Below, in pieces: positions 27,412 through 36,766 of a stretch of 64,000 nt of DNA. Numbering within the stretch: position 1 is the first letter of the stretch; every line of letters starts with the position of its first letter. The notes below the pieces were generated by a model that saw only the letters and a list, made by a program, of their open reading frames with translations, searched no databases and was not told the origin of the DNA. Source of the stretch: an uncultured Gammaproteobacteria bacterium (GTDB taxonomy: Bacteria > Pseudomonadota > Gammaproteobacteria > Enterobacterales > Psychrobiaceae); the NCBI GenBank assembly GCA_937139475.1, contig CAKZQF010000133.1:42275-106274 (forward strand), written 5' to 3'. A program made the position numbers and the translations under genes.

Positions 27412-28467
27412 ATGTATTTATCGGTAGCTCCATCGCCCCATCATAAAGGTACAGGCGATACATCCACAGTGATGCGCAATGTGGCGTTAGCCACAATGCC
27501 TGGTATCGCCGCCTTGGTTTATTTCTTTGGCGCTGGTGTCTTAGTACAAATCATTATTTGTATCACCACCGCAATGCTTACCGAAGCAGCGGTACTACAT
27601 TTGCGAAAAAAGGACATTTCCACCACCCTCAAAGATAACAGTGCGCTGCTAACGGGCTTGTTGCTTGGCCTGTCTATTCCACCGCTAGCCCCGTGGTGGA
27701 TTGGTGTTATCGGTGTGGTATTTGCTGTACTCATCGCAAAACAACTTTATGGCGGTTTAGGGTTTAATTTATTTAACCCAGCAATGGTTGGCTATGTACT
27801 GCTGCTGATTTCTTTTCCTGTTGCGATGACCAATTGGTCAGTGCCAACAGAGCTAAGCCATCATCAGGTGACTTTTAGCGATATTATTAGCGTTATTTTT
27901 ACTGAGACAACAACGACTGGAATGACTGTAAATGATATACGTCACACCATCGATGGTGTCACCATGGCCACGCCACTGGATACATTAAAAACAGATTTAA
28001 CCTTAGGTCTTACCGTAGGTGAAAGTACCGCAAAGGATATGTTTTCTAGTTGGGCTGGCTTTGGCTGGGAGTGGGTCAATATCGCCTTTTTGGTTGGTGG
28101 CATTTATTTATTAAAAATTGGCGTTATTCGCTGGCATATTCCAGTGGCAGTTATTGGCTCACTTTTATTTTGCTCGTTGTTAGGTTATTTGCTCGATCCT
28201 GATAGCCACGGTACGCCAATTATTCACTTATTTAGTGGCGCGACGATGTTTGGTGCATTCTTTATTGCAACCGACCCTGTTACTGCGGCAACTAGCAACC
28301 GAGGCAAACTTTTATTTGGTGTGATCATTGGTGCCTTACTTTACATTATTCGTAATTACGGTGGTTTCCCCGATGCAATAGCTTTTGCAGTACTATTAGC
28401 GAATATGACTGTGCCAGTTATCGATTATTACTCCAAGCCAACCAGCTATGGCAACAAGGCAGACTAA
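27412..28467 (+). CDS. rsxD: Electron transport complex subunit RsxD
   Basis: 351 aa membrane protein with about 9-10 helices. It carries the covalent FMN threonine in a loop: FSGATMFGAFFIATDPVTAATS near residue 280 holds conserved SGAT and TDP elements. LYGGLGFNLFNPAMVGYVLLLISFP is the other family hallmark. RsxD sits between rsxC and rsxG and is part of the membrane core. It ends 4 bases before rsxG. Confidence 0.96.
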   Translation: MYLSVAPSPHHKGTGDTSTVMRNVALATMPGIAALVYFFGAGVLVQIIICITTAMLTEAAVLHLRKKDISTTLKDNSALLTGLLLGLSIPPLAPWWIGVIGVVFAVLIAKQLYGGLGFNLFNPAMVGYVLLLISFPVAMTNWSVPTELSHHQVTFSDIISVIFTETTTTGMTVNDIRHTIDGVTMATPLDTLKTDLTLGLTVGESTAKDMFSSWAGFGWEWVNIAFLVGGIYLLKIGVIRWHIPVAVIGSLLFCSLLGYLLDPDSHGTPIIHLFSGATMFGAFFIATDPVTAATSNRGKLLFGVIIGALLYIIRNYGGFPDAIAFAVLLANMTVPVIDYYSKPTSYGNKAD

Positions 28468-28471
28468 ATAG

Positions 28472-29107
28472 ATGAAAAGTATCATTAGTAAAAATGGGTT
28501 AATACTCGCTGGATTCGCTCTGGTAATTAGCGCCATTGTGGCGTTGACACATCAAGGCACTAAAGAAAAAATTGCCGAGCAAGAAACCAAGCAACTTTTA
28601 CGCATATTAGATCAAGTGATTGCAGCAGATAGCTACGACAACGAGTTATACAAGCATTGTATTAACACTAATTCGCAGCAATTTTTGGGCAGCAGCCACG
28701 ATCAGCGTGCCTTTGTCGCCCTAAAAGGTAACACGCCTGTTGCGGTCGCAATAGAAACAATTGCACCTAATGGCTACAACGGCAATATCAATTTGATTGT
28801 TGGTATTAAAGCGAACGGAGAGGTTAGTGGCGTACGCACATTGGCTCATCAGGAAACACCAGGCTTGGGCGATAAAATCGAAATTGTTAAAGATAACTGG
28901 ATAAGCAGCTTTAATGGTCAAATACTAAAAGATCACAAAGACAAACGTTGGCAGGTGAAGAAAGATGGCGGGCAGTTTGATCAATTCACTGGCGCAACCA
29001 TCACACCACGTGCCGTTGTTCAGGCAGTGAAGAATACTATTATCTATTTTGAGCGGAACAAAGAGCAGCTTTTTAATGGCACAGCCCGTTGTGGAGCAAA
29101 ACAATGA
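28472..29107 (+). CDS. rsxG: Electron transport complex subunit RsxG
   Basis: 211 aa: one N-terminal membrane helix (about 10-25) and a periplasmic FMN-binding domain. The flavinylation motif is in [12 protein letters not shown], with the second Thr as the FMN attachment site. [17 protein letters not shown] is the other conserved block. Its stop codon overlaps the rsxE start (ATGA), so translation is likely coupled. Confidence 0.96.
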   Translation: MKSIISKNGLILAGFALVISAIVALTHQGTKEKIAEQETKQLLRILDQVIAADSYDNELYKHCINTNSQQFLGSSHDQRAFVALKGNTPVAVAIETIAPNGYNGNINLIVGIKANGEVSGVRTLAHQETPGLGDKIEIVKDNWISSFNGQILKDHKDKRWQVKKDGGQFDQFTGATITPRAVVQAVKNTIIYFERNKEQLFNGTARCGAKQ

Positions 29108-29802
29108 ACCAATATGCAGAATTAACTTGGCAGGGATTGTGGAAAAATAATCCGGGGCTCGTACAATTACTCGGACTATGTCCCTTACTAGCCGTTACAT
29201 CGACTTTAACAAACGCATTAGGTATGGCGATTGCGACTATTGTTGTCATGGTATGCTCCAATGCTACAGTCTCTCTGATTCGGCAATGGATCCCAAAAGA
29301 AATCCGTATTCCAATCTTTGTTATGATTATTGCGGGCTTTGTAACCTGTGTTCAGCTGCTGATTAATGCCTATGCTTATGGACTCTACCTGTCTTTGGGC
29401 ATCTTCCTGCCGCTGATTGTAACGAACTGTATTATCATTGGTCGCGCTGAGGCATATGCATCTAAAAATGATTTGTTACCATCGGCTTATGACGGCTTAA
29501 TTATGGGCATTGGCTTTGGCGTTATCTTATTATTGCTTGGCGCCGTTCGTGAGATTTTAGGCCAAGGTACACTGTTCTCAGGTGCAGAAATCCTGTTAGG
29601 AGATTGGGCAAAATCATTAACAATTCACTTAATTGATTTTGACCAATCATTCTTGTTTATCATGCTACCACCAGGCGCCTTTGTCGCGCTGGGCTTCATA
29701 TTGGCAATAAAAAATAGCGTTAATAGTCGAGTCGAGGCGCTAATTGAACCGCCAGTAGAAATTGAGAAACCACAGCGTGTACGTATCAATAAAGTGAGCT
29801 AA
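29104..29802 (+). CDS. rsxE: Electron transport complex subunit RsxE
   Basis: 232 aa from the ATG at 29104, which overlaps the rsxG stop as ATGA; a GTG at 29089 is less likely. Six membrane segments, RsxA-related: [25 protein letters not shown] matches the RsxA first-helix block, and [19 protein letters not shown] is typical of RsxE. nth begins 4 bases after it, as in E. coli. Confidence 0.96.
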   Translation: MNQYAELTWQGLWKNNPGLVQLLGLCPLLAVTSTLTNALGMAIATIVVMVCSNATVSLIRQWIPKEIRIPIFVMIIAGFVTCVQLLINAYAYGLYLSLGIFLPLIVTNCIIIGRAEAYASKNDLLPSAYDGLIMGIGFGVILLLLGAVREILGQGTLFSGAEILLGDWAKSLTIHLIDFDQSFLFIMLPPGAFVALGFILAIKNSVNSRVEALIEPPVEIEKPQRVRINKVS

Positions 29803-29806
29803 CCCA

Positions 29807-30466
29807 ATGAACAAAGAAAAACGTCAGCAGATACTCGAAATATTACGTGATGATAACCCACACCCTGAAACGGAGTTAGAATATAGTTCCCCCTTTGAAT
29901 TATTGGTGGCGGTAACCCTTTCGGCACAAGCGACTGATGTGGGCGTCAATAAAGCCACCCGTAAACTCTTCCCTGTGGCTAACACACCACAGGCAATTGT
30001 TGACTTAGGTGTTGATGGGCTAAAAGAATACATCAAGACTATTGGCCTGTTTAATTCTAAAGCAGAGAATGTTCATAAGGCATGTAAAATGCTGGTTGAG
30101 TTACATAATGGCGAGGTCCCCGAAAATCGAGAAGCGCTTGAAGCACTGCCCGGCGTTGGTCGAAAGACTGCAAATGTTGTATTAAACACAGCGTTTGGCT
30201 GGCTAAAAGATAATGAAGGTAAATACTTTATTGCTGTTGATACGCACATTCAACGTGTCGCAAACCGTACTGGGTATGCTAAAGGTAAAAATGTTGATGA
30301 AACAGAAAAAAATATAATCAAGAACACACCTCGAAAAACAGAGTTCTTTTTCAATTTACACCATTGGTTAATTCTTCATGGACGATATATCTGTGTAGCA
30401 CGTAAACCACGTTGTGGTGCCTGTATAATTGAACATTTGTGTGAGTTTAAAGATAAAACTGAATAA
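29807..30466 (+). CDS. nth: Endonuclease III, with divergent (replaced) C-terminal half
   Basis: 219 aa DNA glycosylase/AP lyase of base excision repair, last gene of the rsx operon. Residues 1-132 look like the standard gammaproteobacterial enzyme: HhH motif LPGVGRKTAN with catalytic Lys. The acid is in IAVDTHIQR and the 4Fe-4S site is CVARKPRCGACIIEHLC (C-x6-C-x2-C-x5-C). From FGW (TTTGGCTGG at 30194) onward it departs from the usual sequence: an insertion LKDNEGKYF before IAVDTHI replaces the usual PT, and the KNIIKNTPRKTEFFFNL region is unlike the usual VEKKLLKVVP. The protein should be functional. Displaced native-type tails lie downstream at 37313, 38519 and 39615. Confidence 0.95.
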   Translation: MNKEKRQQILEILRDDNPHPETELEYSSPFELLVAVTLSAQATDVGVNKATRKLFPVANTPQAIVDLGVDGLKEYIKTIGLFNSKAENVHKACKMLVELHNGEVPENREALEALPGVGRKTANVVLNTAFGWLKDNEGKYFIAVDTHIQRVANRTGYAKGKNVDETEKNIIKNTPRKTEFFFNLHHWLILHGRYICVARKPRCGACIIEHLCEFKDKTE

Positions 30467-30470
30467 ACGA

Positions 30471-30503
30471 CTGACTGACGCCCTTTTATAGAGCGTCAGT
30501 CAG
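30471..30503. terminator. Strong hairpin between nth and the DUF1302-like gene
   Basis: CTGACTGACGC (30471-30481) and GCGTCAGTCAG (30493-30503) form a perfect 11-bp stem with an 11-base loop, right after the nth stop and between convergent genes. No T run follows, so it is a terminator-like or processing hairpin rather than a textbook intrinsic terminator. Confidence 0.6.
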
Positions 30504-30508
30504 GAGCT

Positions 30509-31849
30509 TTAAAATCCCCATTCAAATCCTACTGACAACCTATCGGTTTGATTAAATTGACCAAACAGAGTCGACGAGTCACCACCAAAAATGTCAGCTG
30601 TCACCCAAAGTTTAAGGTTATCCTCTAGCATATGACTAAGCTCCAGTTGAATAGAAGAGTCATGGTGCTCTATACCATAAAGCGCTAACGCTTCTAGTTG
30701 CCAATTTTCATTGGCAAAATTCTGCTGGTACATGAATGAAACAATATGATTTTGCTTAGGCCGCACCAAACTGGAACCAATTTCACCTTCAATATCAAAC
30801 AAACTGCTCTGGAACCACTGTAAGCTCAGCATAGTATCTTGTAGCCCTTGCCAATCAATACCGACAACTGAAGATATGTCCTTACTTTTAGCAATACCCC
30901 TGTGTGTAATAAACTCCGGCTTGCTGTTTTCCAGCAAGTGATAACTAGCTGAGCTGTAGCCTAGTTCGGTACGTAGCGTCCAATCACCAAAGGCTTTGGC
31001 GGCGGTAAAACCTAATAGATGGCTACGTTTATATTCGGCATCAATTTCTAGCGTAAGATCAGAGCCTTCACCACCTGTAAGCTGTTGGTAAAAAATTGGC
31101 GTATCAATATAGTGGTAAAGGTAATTAAAGCTTAAGTCCCAGCCATTTAAAAACTTACTGTATCTGAGGCCAAGTTCACTATCTTTCAACACATCATCAG
31201 GTTTATGCATATCAAAACGCGCAACCTCTATTCCTTCAACTGGCTGAGGAACAAGCAGCGGACTAGTCATTTGATAATCACTGCCCGTGTTGGCAAAGTC
31301 GTGATAAGTTTGATCCATAATCCATAGCAGCTGTAAGCTGTCATCATCTCCGATGGGAATTTCAGCGTTAACCATCCATAATGGAATGCGCGAATCATCA
31401 AAGTATTGCAAGATAAACTCTCGGTAACTTTGTGGGTTTACAACATCTAAAACTTTAAGCCCATCTGCTTGCCCCCACACGACCTGTTGTTTACCTAATC
31501 GCCAGAAAACTCCTGCTGCTTCCGTATCCAAGTACCATTCTCTAACTTCCATATCAAAATTATCTCCTTCCCATAAAGGGCCGTTTATTGAGCTAGCAGT
31601 ATCTAGGCGATCACCTTCATATCCTAAGTTGTCCTGAGTATCAAAGAGAACCCTACCAATGATAGTCATATCTATATCGCTACTAAGCGACATGTTCAGC
31701 TCAGGCTTCCATACATGTTCGAATTTCTGGATTTCGCTACCTTTTGCGATACTCATCTCTGATTGCCAAATTGAAGATACTTCAACATTAGCAATCGTAT
31801 TTGTGCTCAGTAATGTTGCACCAAGAAAAATTAAGGTTGATCGATTCAT
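30509..31849 (-). CDS. Outer-membrane beta-barrel protein, DUF1302-like
   Basis: 446 aa with a signal peptide (cleavage after TIA near residue 20) and a series of amphipathic strands ending in an aromatic C-terminus (LSVGFEWGF), as expected for an outer-membrane barrel. The block VREWYLDTEAAGVFWRLGKQQVVWGQADGLKVLDVVNP is typical of the DUF1302/alginate-like porin group that pairs with RND (MMPL) exporters and LolA-like proteins. Last gene of the minus-strand cargo operon, 2 bases after the RND fusion. Inferred role: outer-membrane part of a lipid or hydrophobic-compound export route. Confidence 0.8.
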   Translation of the reverse strand: MNRSTLIFLGATLLSTNTIANVEVSSIWQSEMSIAKGSEIQKFEHVWKPELNMSLSSDIDMTIIGRVLFDTQDNLGYEGDRLDTASSINGPLWEGDNFDMEVREWYLDTEAAGVFWRLGKQQVVWGQADGLKVLDVVNPQSYREFILQYFDDSRIPLWMVNAEIPIGDDDSLQLLWIMDQTYHDFANTGSDYQMTSPLLVPQPVEGIEVARFDMHKPDDVLKDSELGLRYSKFLNGWDLSFNYLYHYIDTPIFYQQLTGGEGSDLTLEIDAEYKRSHLLGFTAAKAFGDWTLRTELGYSSASYHLLENSKPEFITHRGIAKSKDISSVVGIDWQGLQDTMLSLQWFQSSLFDIEGEIGSSLVRPKQNHIVSFMYQQNFANENWQLEALALYGIEHHDSSIQLELSHMLEDNLKLWVTADIFGGDSSTLFGQFNQTDRLSVGFEWGF

Positions 31850-31851
31850 GT

Positions 31852-34800
31852 TTACTTACCTTGCTTAAGAGCACGTTTTGTAAACAAGCTGTCTTTCACT
31901 TCAGACTCATAATCAACGTCGCTAAATTCGAATATACTTTGGTGCCCAGTTTTATGGTTGTTAATAGTCAACTTATGACGAGTAACGATATCGTTTACCA
32001 AACGCACATCACCCATGACTAAGCTTTTTAATCGCTTGTCTTTAATGCCCCAGTAATCCGCTTTAACCACGACCCAGGTTTTAGTGTCTATCCAAACGAG
32101 AGTACGGCCATAGCCTAAATCTTTTGCTACCTCTTTGCTCACTGGCGTCCCTTCTAAAACTACCGTTTCAAATGATTCGCCTGATGCCAATGAGATACTT
32201 TCATGGCGTAACTTGGTAAAGTTGTAATCAGTAAGCTCAAGTTTTCCTTCCAGCATCATGTCTTCATAAGTGAAATCCGTGCCTAGAAAGTAATCGCCCC
32301 GATCTGACGCCGAAATACGACGAACTTTACGCATGGCAGGTAGATATAGCCACTGATCATCTTCTTTCGCTGTATCCTTGTAATCGAAAGTTAAAAACGC
32401 GGTGGCTTTTACATTGGTCGGCTTTTTGTAAAAAAGAACGGTTCTTTTTTCTCCATCGTAGTATTTACGAAAAGCCAGAGTTTCTCTTACTCGAGTTTTT
32501 CCTCGTTTATCGGTTAGCGTCATAGTGAGCTTACGGGTGACCTGCTGACCATCATCTACATTGTTGACCTTATTAACTATTTCGATGGCTTCAGGCGAGC
32601 TTGAAGCCTGTGCCGTTTGCGTTAAAGCAAGGTATCCAATAGAAGTAATTACAGATAAAGTAACTAAAGAGCGTAATACGCGTGCAAAAGACGGAGATTG
32701 TGTTTTCGTTTGTGTATTCATAATGTTTTGTTCACCTTGTTGGAAAGCGTGTGAAATAAAAGTGGGTTTGAAAGCTTTAATAAGTGCAGGCAATAAGCTC
32801 ATGCTGGCAAAAAAGCTTGTGCTGACTGAGATAAATACTATGGTGCCGAAGTTCGTTAGCGGTACTACCTGGCTTGAAGTAAGCACACCAAAACCAAGCG
32901 CTATAGCGATATAATTAAAAAACAAAGCACGGCCTGTTAGCGGGTAAAGTGCAGTCAGGGTTTTGTTCCAATCACCTTGTGTTTGTTTAAATGTGGCCCG
33001 TAAGCGATCTATGGTATGGATAGCAAAATCAACCCCTAAGCCGATGGCAACTGATGCAAACATTGACGTACCGACACCGAGTTCTATGCCAAAGATAACC
33101 ATTGCGGCATAAACTAAGAGTAGTGAACTTACAACAGGGATCAGTGCAAAGCTTGCGGCAACGAAAGACTTGAACAATAACGCTGAAACTAACCAAACGA
33201 GTAACAGAGAAATAGCCAAGCCCACAAAATGGCTCTCTCCTAGGTCTTTGATCCAATGATAGTTAAGGTTTACTCGACCACTTAAAGTAGCGGTAACTTG
33301 CGTATCGTTAAATTGCTGATTTATGTACTCTTGTATGGTTTCAATAGCAACTTTGGTGTATTGGTAGCTACCTCTATTGAACTGAACGCGCATATTGGCA
33401 ACACGATAATCGTAATCAATTTCCTCTTCAAAATCGGTTGGATCTGATGAAGCTGAGTAGATCAAGAAATATTGCGCTATCAGTGCTTTATCAGTAGGAA
33501 GTTGATATAAGTCCCTGCTGCCTCCGTTCAACGAGCGATTCATTTGTTTGAGGTAATCAACGATTGAAGTTGCACCTTTGACATTCGGTTGAGTTAACGC
33601 AAATTCTTGTAACGCTTGCATCTTATTTAACACTTCAGGTTCAAATAAGCCTTCCGCTTCGTTCGCTTCAATGACAATATCCAAGTTATTGGTGCCATCT
33701 AAATTGTGGTTAATCGCTTTATCCGCTTGATAGAGCCTTTCACTTGGATGAAAAGTCGCTATGCGGTCTTCATCTACAGTTAAATGACTAGCGGCAAAAA
33801 TTCCTGAAAACATGATCAAAGCGAATACTGTGATCACAGTCTTGTGATTGTTTAACGTAACTTTGCCAAGTTTTACCATTAAAGAGGCAAATTGATCATG
33901 GCCTTGTTGTTTGGCCTTTTTAGCCATGTTTTTACTTGCAGTAGGCTGAATGATTGCCATTGCAGCAGGCAAAAATACCAAAGAGTATACCCAAGCAATC
34001 GCTACTCCTAGGGCAGTAAACAAACCAAAGTATTTAAATGGAGGCATGTAGGCTGCGAAATAAAGACCTATGAATCCAGCTACTGTCGTTAGCGTGGTTA
34101 ACGTAATGGGTCGCCACATCTCTATCAGAGTCTCAACAATTAACCGTTTTTTATCCTCCTCTGGGCGATGAGCTTGCAGATCAAAGTAATGACTAAAGAT
34201 ATGCATAGAATCGGCAACAGCAATACCAATTAGAATAACGGGCAAGGCGTTGGTAATGACAAAGAATGGCACATCTGCCATTGCCATGACTGCTAATGTT
34301 ATCAGTACGGATGCGGCAATGATCACATTGGCTAATACAGCGGCACTTGCACGACGAAAAGCTAAAAGAATAATAAGGGTGATCACTAACCCAGCAATAG
34401 GGTTTAGCTTTTGTGCATCAGCATCAATGTAGCTTCCCATATAGCCAGAAACGGCGCCTTCACCTGCTACATGAATTTCGTCACCTACTGATTTGGGTGA
34501 TCTTTCAACTAAAGACAGGATTTGCTGATAGGTTTCTTCAACATTATTTTCGTCCAATAGTTCAGCAACGACTAGTGTTGCTTGTTTATTGTGGGCAACC
34601 AAGCTACCCATGTATAAAGGAAAGTCAGATACTTGTCGCCACACTTCATTCGCGCTGGATTGTTTTTCGGTTAAGTCGTCGAAAAATGGCACGACATCCA
34701 TACCCTCTTCTCTACCAGAGATATTGTTTTCCGTCGCCAAACTGGTAATTCGATCGCTATTTATATTATCTAGGTTAGCCAACTCCTCACTTAACCAGCT

Positions 34801-35097
34801 CACCAGGGCTAAAGATTTAGGGTTGAATACACCATGTTCACCTTGATTCACAACAGCAATTACTATGGGATCACTTAAACCAAACTGTACTCTAACTTTG
34901 TTTTTATATATCAGTGCTGGGTTATCATCTGCCAAGAACGCATCTGATCGAGTATCTTTGTATAACTTAGGTAATGAGGTTAGTAGTGCCGCCATCAGCA
35001 TTAAGCTAACAATCACTACAGACTTTGGATAATTAACGAGTAACCAAGCCAGATTTCCAACTAAGCCACTAGTTCGTTGTTTTTTATGGGTCATCAT
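31852..35097 (-). CDS. RND (MMPL-type) exporter fused to an LolA-like domain
   Basis: 1081 aa from the ATG at 35097 (a GTG at 35106 is possible). Residues about 1-790 are an MMPL-type RND transporter with two sets of membrane helices (first helix near 25-45, second half near 410, SSD-like blocks ITNALPVILIGIAVADSMHIF and GVGTSMFASVAIGLGVDFAIHTIDRLR). Residues about 800-1081 are an outer-membrane lipoprotein-sorting (LolA-like) protein that begins with what looks like its own Met and signal sequence (IMNTQ, then LVTLSVITSIGYLALTQTAQA). Normally these are two genes. In frame with no stop between, so the signal would act as an extra membrane helix. Starts 17 bases after the hydrolase gene stop. 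Confidence 0.85.
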   Translation of the reverse strand: MMTHKKQRTSGLVGNLAWLLVNYPKSVVIVSLMLMAALLTSLPKLYKDTRSDAFLADDNPALIYKNKVRVQFGLSDPIVIAVVNQGEHGVFNPKSLALVSWLSEELANLDNINSDRITSLATENNISGREEGMDVVPFFDDLTEKQSSANEVWRQVSDFPLYMGSLVAHNKQATLVVAELLDENNVEETYQQILSLVERSPKSVGDEIHVAGEGAVSGYMGSYIDADAQKLNPIAGLVITLIILLAFRRASAAVLANVIIAASVLITLAVMAMADVPFFVITNALPVILIGIAVADSMHIFSHYFDLQAHRPEEDKKRLIVETLIEMWRPITLTTLTTVAGFIGLYFAAYMPPFKYFGLFTALGVAIAWVYSLVFLPAAMAIIQPTASKNMAKKAKQQGHDQFASLMVKLGKVTLNNHKTVITVFALIMFSGIFAASHLTVDEDRIATFHPSERLYQADKAINHNLDGTNNLDIVIEANEAEGLFEPEVLNKMQALQEFALTQPNVKGATSIVDYLKQMNRSLNGGSRDLYQLPTDKALIAQYFLIYSASSDPTDFEEEIDYDYRVANMRVQFNRGSYQYTKVAIETIQEYINQQFNDTQVTATLSGRVNLNYHWIKDLGESHFVGLAISLLLVWLVSALLFKSFVAASFALIPVVSSLLLVYAAMVIFGIELGVGTSMFASVAIGLGVDFAIHTIDRLRATFKQTQGDWNKTLTALYPLTGRALFFNYIAIALGFGVLTSSQVVPLTNFGTIVFISVSTSFFASMSLLPALIKAFKPTFISHAFQQGEQNIMNTQTKTQSPSFARVLRSLVTLSVITSIGYLALTQTAQASSSPEAIEIVNKVNNVDDGQQVTRKLTMTLTDKRGKTRVRETLAFRKYYDGEKRTVLFYKKPTNVKATAFLTFDYKDTAKEDDQWLYLPAMRKVRRISASDRGDYFLGTDFTYEDMMLEGKLELTDYNFTKLRHESISLASGESFETVVLEGTPVSKEVAKDLGYGRTLVWIDTKTWVVVKADYWGIKDKRLKSLVMGDVRLVNDIVTRHKLTINNHKTGHQSIFEFSDVDYESEVKDSLFTKRALKQGK

Positions 35098-35114
35098 TTT
35101 TCTCACCGTTTTAA

Positions 35115-36005
35115 TTACGAATAACCATTTAAAATGGCGTTTAATACTTGTTTTGGGTTATCAAGGGATGAGAAATGTCCTGTACCTTCGATATGCATTA
35201 ACTTTGCGTTTTTGATCATCTTTTGGCACGCGATACGCTCACTTTGCGTAGACCAGTCGTGCTCCGAATACACTAAAGTCACTGGCACGTTTATTTTATG
35301 GTAACGTTTCTGGCCTTCTGTCCAGCTCTTCCAGTTGAGGAATATCGAGCGGAATGCCTTGCTATAACCTTTGCGTTTGCCTGTTTTGCTAAACTCGTCT
35401 ACCAAGTGTGCAGGCAAGTTGTCGTTGCTTTCAAAGCCACCTTCAAGCACTTGCTGCAATACATCGCGCTTTTCGGCGTTAGAAATAATCCAACCGAAGA
35501 AAGGCAGTTTAATCCCCGTAAATAGAATTTTTCCAAGTGTTGAACTTCTATCTAAACCATTGCTGTTAACATAGTCTGCCGCGTTGAAAGCAAATACTTG
35601 TTTGATTGAAACCTTGTCTTGTGCAGCGATGCCTAAAGCAATGGCACCACCAATTGACTCACCTACAAGCGTGACGTTCTCAAGTTTTAGCTTATTGATG
35701 AATTCACTAACGTGGTGAATGAATAAAGGCTTTACATGTTTTTGATTGGTAATATCTGACTGGCCGTGCCCTGGTAAGTCTAATGCGTAAACGGTGTAGC
35801 GTTTTGCTAAGTCAGGAATAACTTTTTCAAAATACTCCAGCTGAGTGCGCAATGTGTGTATTAATACCAATGGGTCACCTTGACCTACTTTTAAATAGCG
35901 CATGTTGATACCTGCTGAGTTTACGAAGTGAATTTCACCTTGTTTTCCCTCTACAAATGTTTGAGTATCAACATTGCTACTCATGTTTAATATTGAAGTT
36001 GTCAT
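35115..36005 (-). CDS. Alpha/beta hydrolase
   Basis: 296 aa from the ATG at 36005, which has GAGGAG 8 bases upstream; an ATG at 36032 lacks one. Cytoplasmic, no signal peptide. Catalytic landmarks: nucleophile elbow GESIGG, acid in VYSEHDWS, histidine in GTGHFSS near the end. The cap region is mostly helical. Likely an esterase or lactonase-like enzyme. Member of the marR-gst-hydrolase-RND-barrel cluster. The promoter-proximal 12-mer ATGCATATACAT lies 30 bases upstream of the ATG. Confidence 0.88.
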   Translation of the reverse strand: MTTSILNMSSNVDTQTFVEGKQGEIHFVNSAGINMRYLKVGQGDPLVLIHTLRTQLEYFEKVIPDLAKRYTVYALDLPGHGQSDITNQKHVKPLFIHHVSEFINKLKLENVTLVGESIGGAIALGIAAQDKVSIKQVFAFNAADYVNSNGLDRSSTLGKILFTGIKLPFFGWIISNAEKRDVLQQVLEGGFESNDNLPAHLVDEFSKTGKRKGYSKAFRSIFLNWKSWTEGQKRYHKINVPVTLVYSEHDWSTQSERIACQKMIKNAKLMHIEGTGHFSSLDNPKQVLNAILNGYS

Positions 36006-36034
36006 CTTAAAACTCCTCGACTCACCATGCATAA

Positions 36035-36046
36035 ATGCATATACAT
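36035..36046 (+). promoter_or_regulatory. Shared operator-like 12-mer, hydrolase promoter
   Basis: ATGCATATACAT, identical (in this orientation) to the motifs before the MarR and GST genes. It sits in the 57-base gap between the GST and hydrolase genes and overlaps the palindrome ATACATGTAT (36041-36050). Confidence 0.6.
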
Positions 36047-36062
36047 GTATGTATTTATAAAA

Positions 36063-36704
36063 TTAGTTCGTCAGTATTTCGTTCAGGTACGACTCTGTAG
36101 ATATATACCAGTCATGATCAGCTAAATTAGCTAACCAGTTTTGCAACTTGGGGTAGTCTTTTAGTGGCATATTGGCTCGCTTATGAAAAAGGAAAAATGC
36201 TAAGAGGCTAATATCAGCAATGGATAGCTCATTCCCTACCAGATAACTCGAACCATCCAAGATATTTTCTAAAGCACTCACCGCTTTATCAAATGCCTGC
36301 CATTGCTGTTTATCAACTTCTGGCTCACCAACCCCCCAATATGGTAAAACGACCTTTCTATGGGCAATAGGCCCAACACCTGCTGTAAAGTAATTAGATT
36401 GCCAAAATAAGATTCGTAACACTTTTGCCTGTTGCTCTATTCCTTGCGGCCAAAGCGACGATTGATGGCTTGAAGCGAGATATTGCATAATGGCGTTGGA
36501 TTCAGTTAAAACTAAATCACCCTGTTGTAAAACTGGCACCTTACCGTCAGGGTTTAACGCTAGAAACGCCTCTTGCCTTTGCTTTCCTCTATTAATCGCT
36601 ACATGCTGGAATTCAGGCTGTATTCCCAGCGCATTACACAACAAGAGTAACTTTATGTTGTTGGCCGTAAGAGGGTTAATATAAATCTTTGTTTTTTCAT
36701 TCAT
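36063..36704 (-). CDS. Glutathione S-transferase family protein
   Basis: 213 aa from the ATG at 36704 (a TTG at 36707 is adjacent). N-terminal thioredoxin-like domain: KIYINPLTANNIKLLLLCNALG, the cis-Pro region KVPVLQQGDLVLTESNAIMQYLA. C-terminal helical domain from about residue 85, with the LSIADISLLAFF N-capping block. Conjugates glutathione to electrophiles. Second gene of the cargo cluster, between marR and the hydrolase, suggesting detoxification coupled to export. Confidence 0.88.
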   Translation of the reverse strand: MNEKTKIYINPLTANNIKLLLLCNALGIQPEFQHVAINRGKQRQEAFLALNPDGKVPVLQQGDLVLTESNAIMQYLASSHQSSLWPQGIEQQAKVLRILFWQSNYFTAGVGPIAHRKVVLPYWGVGEPEVDKQQWQAFDKAVSALENILDGSSYLVGNELSIADISLLAFFLFHKRANMPLKDYPKLQNWLANLADHDWYISTESYLNEILTN

Positions 36705-36732
36705 CAATTACCTACCATTTTTCACATTGTAA

Positions 36733-36744
36733 ATGTATATGCAT
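36733..36744 (-). promoter_or_regulatory. Shared operator-like 12-mer, GST promoter
   Basis: Reverse complement reads ATGCATATACAT. It lies 29 bases upstream of the GST ATG, in the 62-base gap between marR and gst. Confidence 0.6.
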
Positions 36745-36766
36745 GTAAATCGTTTTTAAAAAAGTG

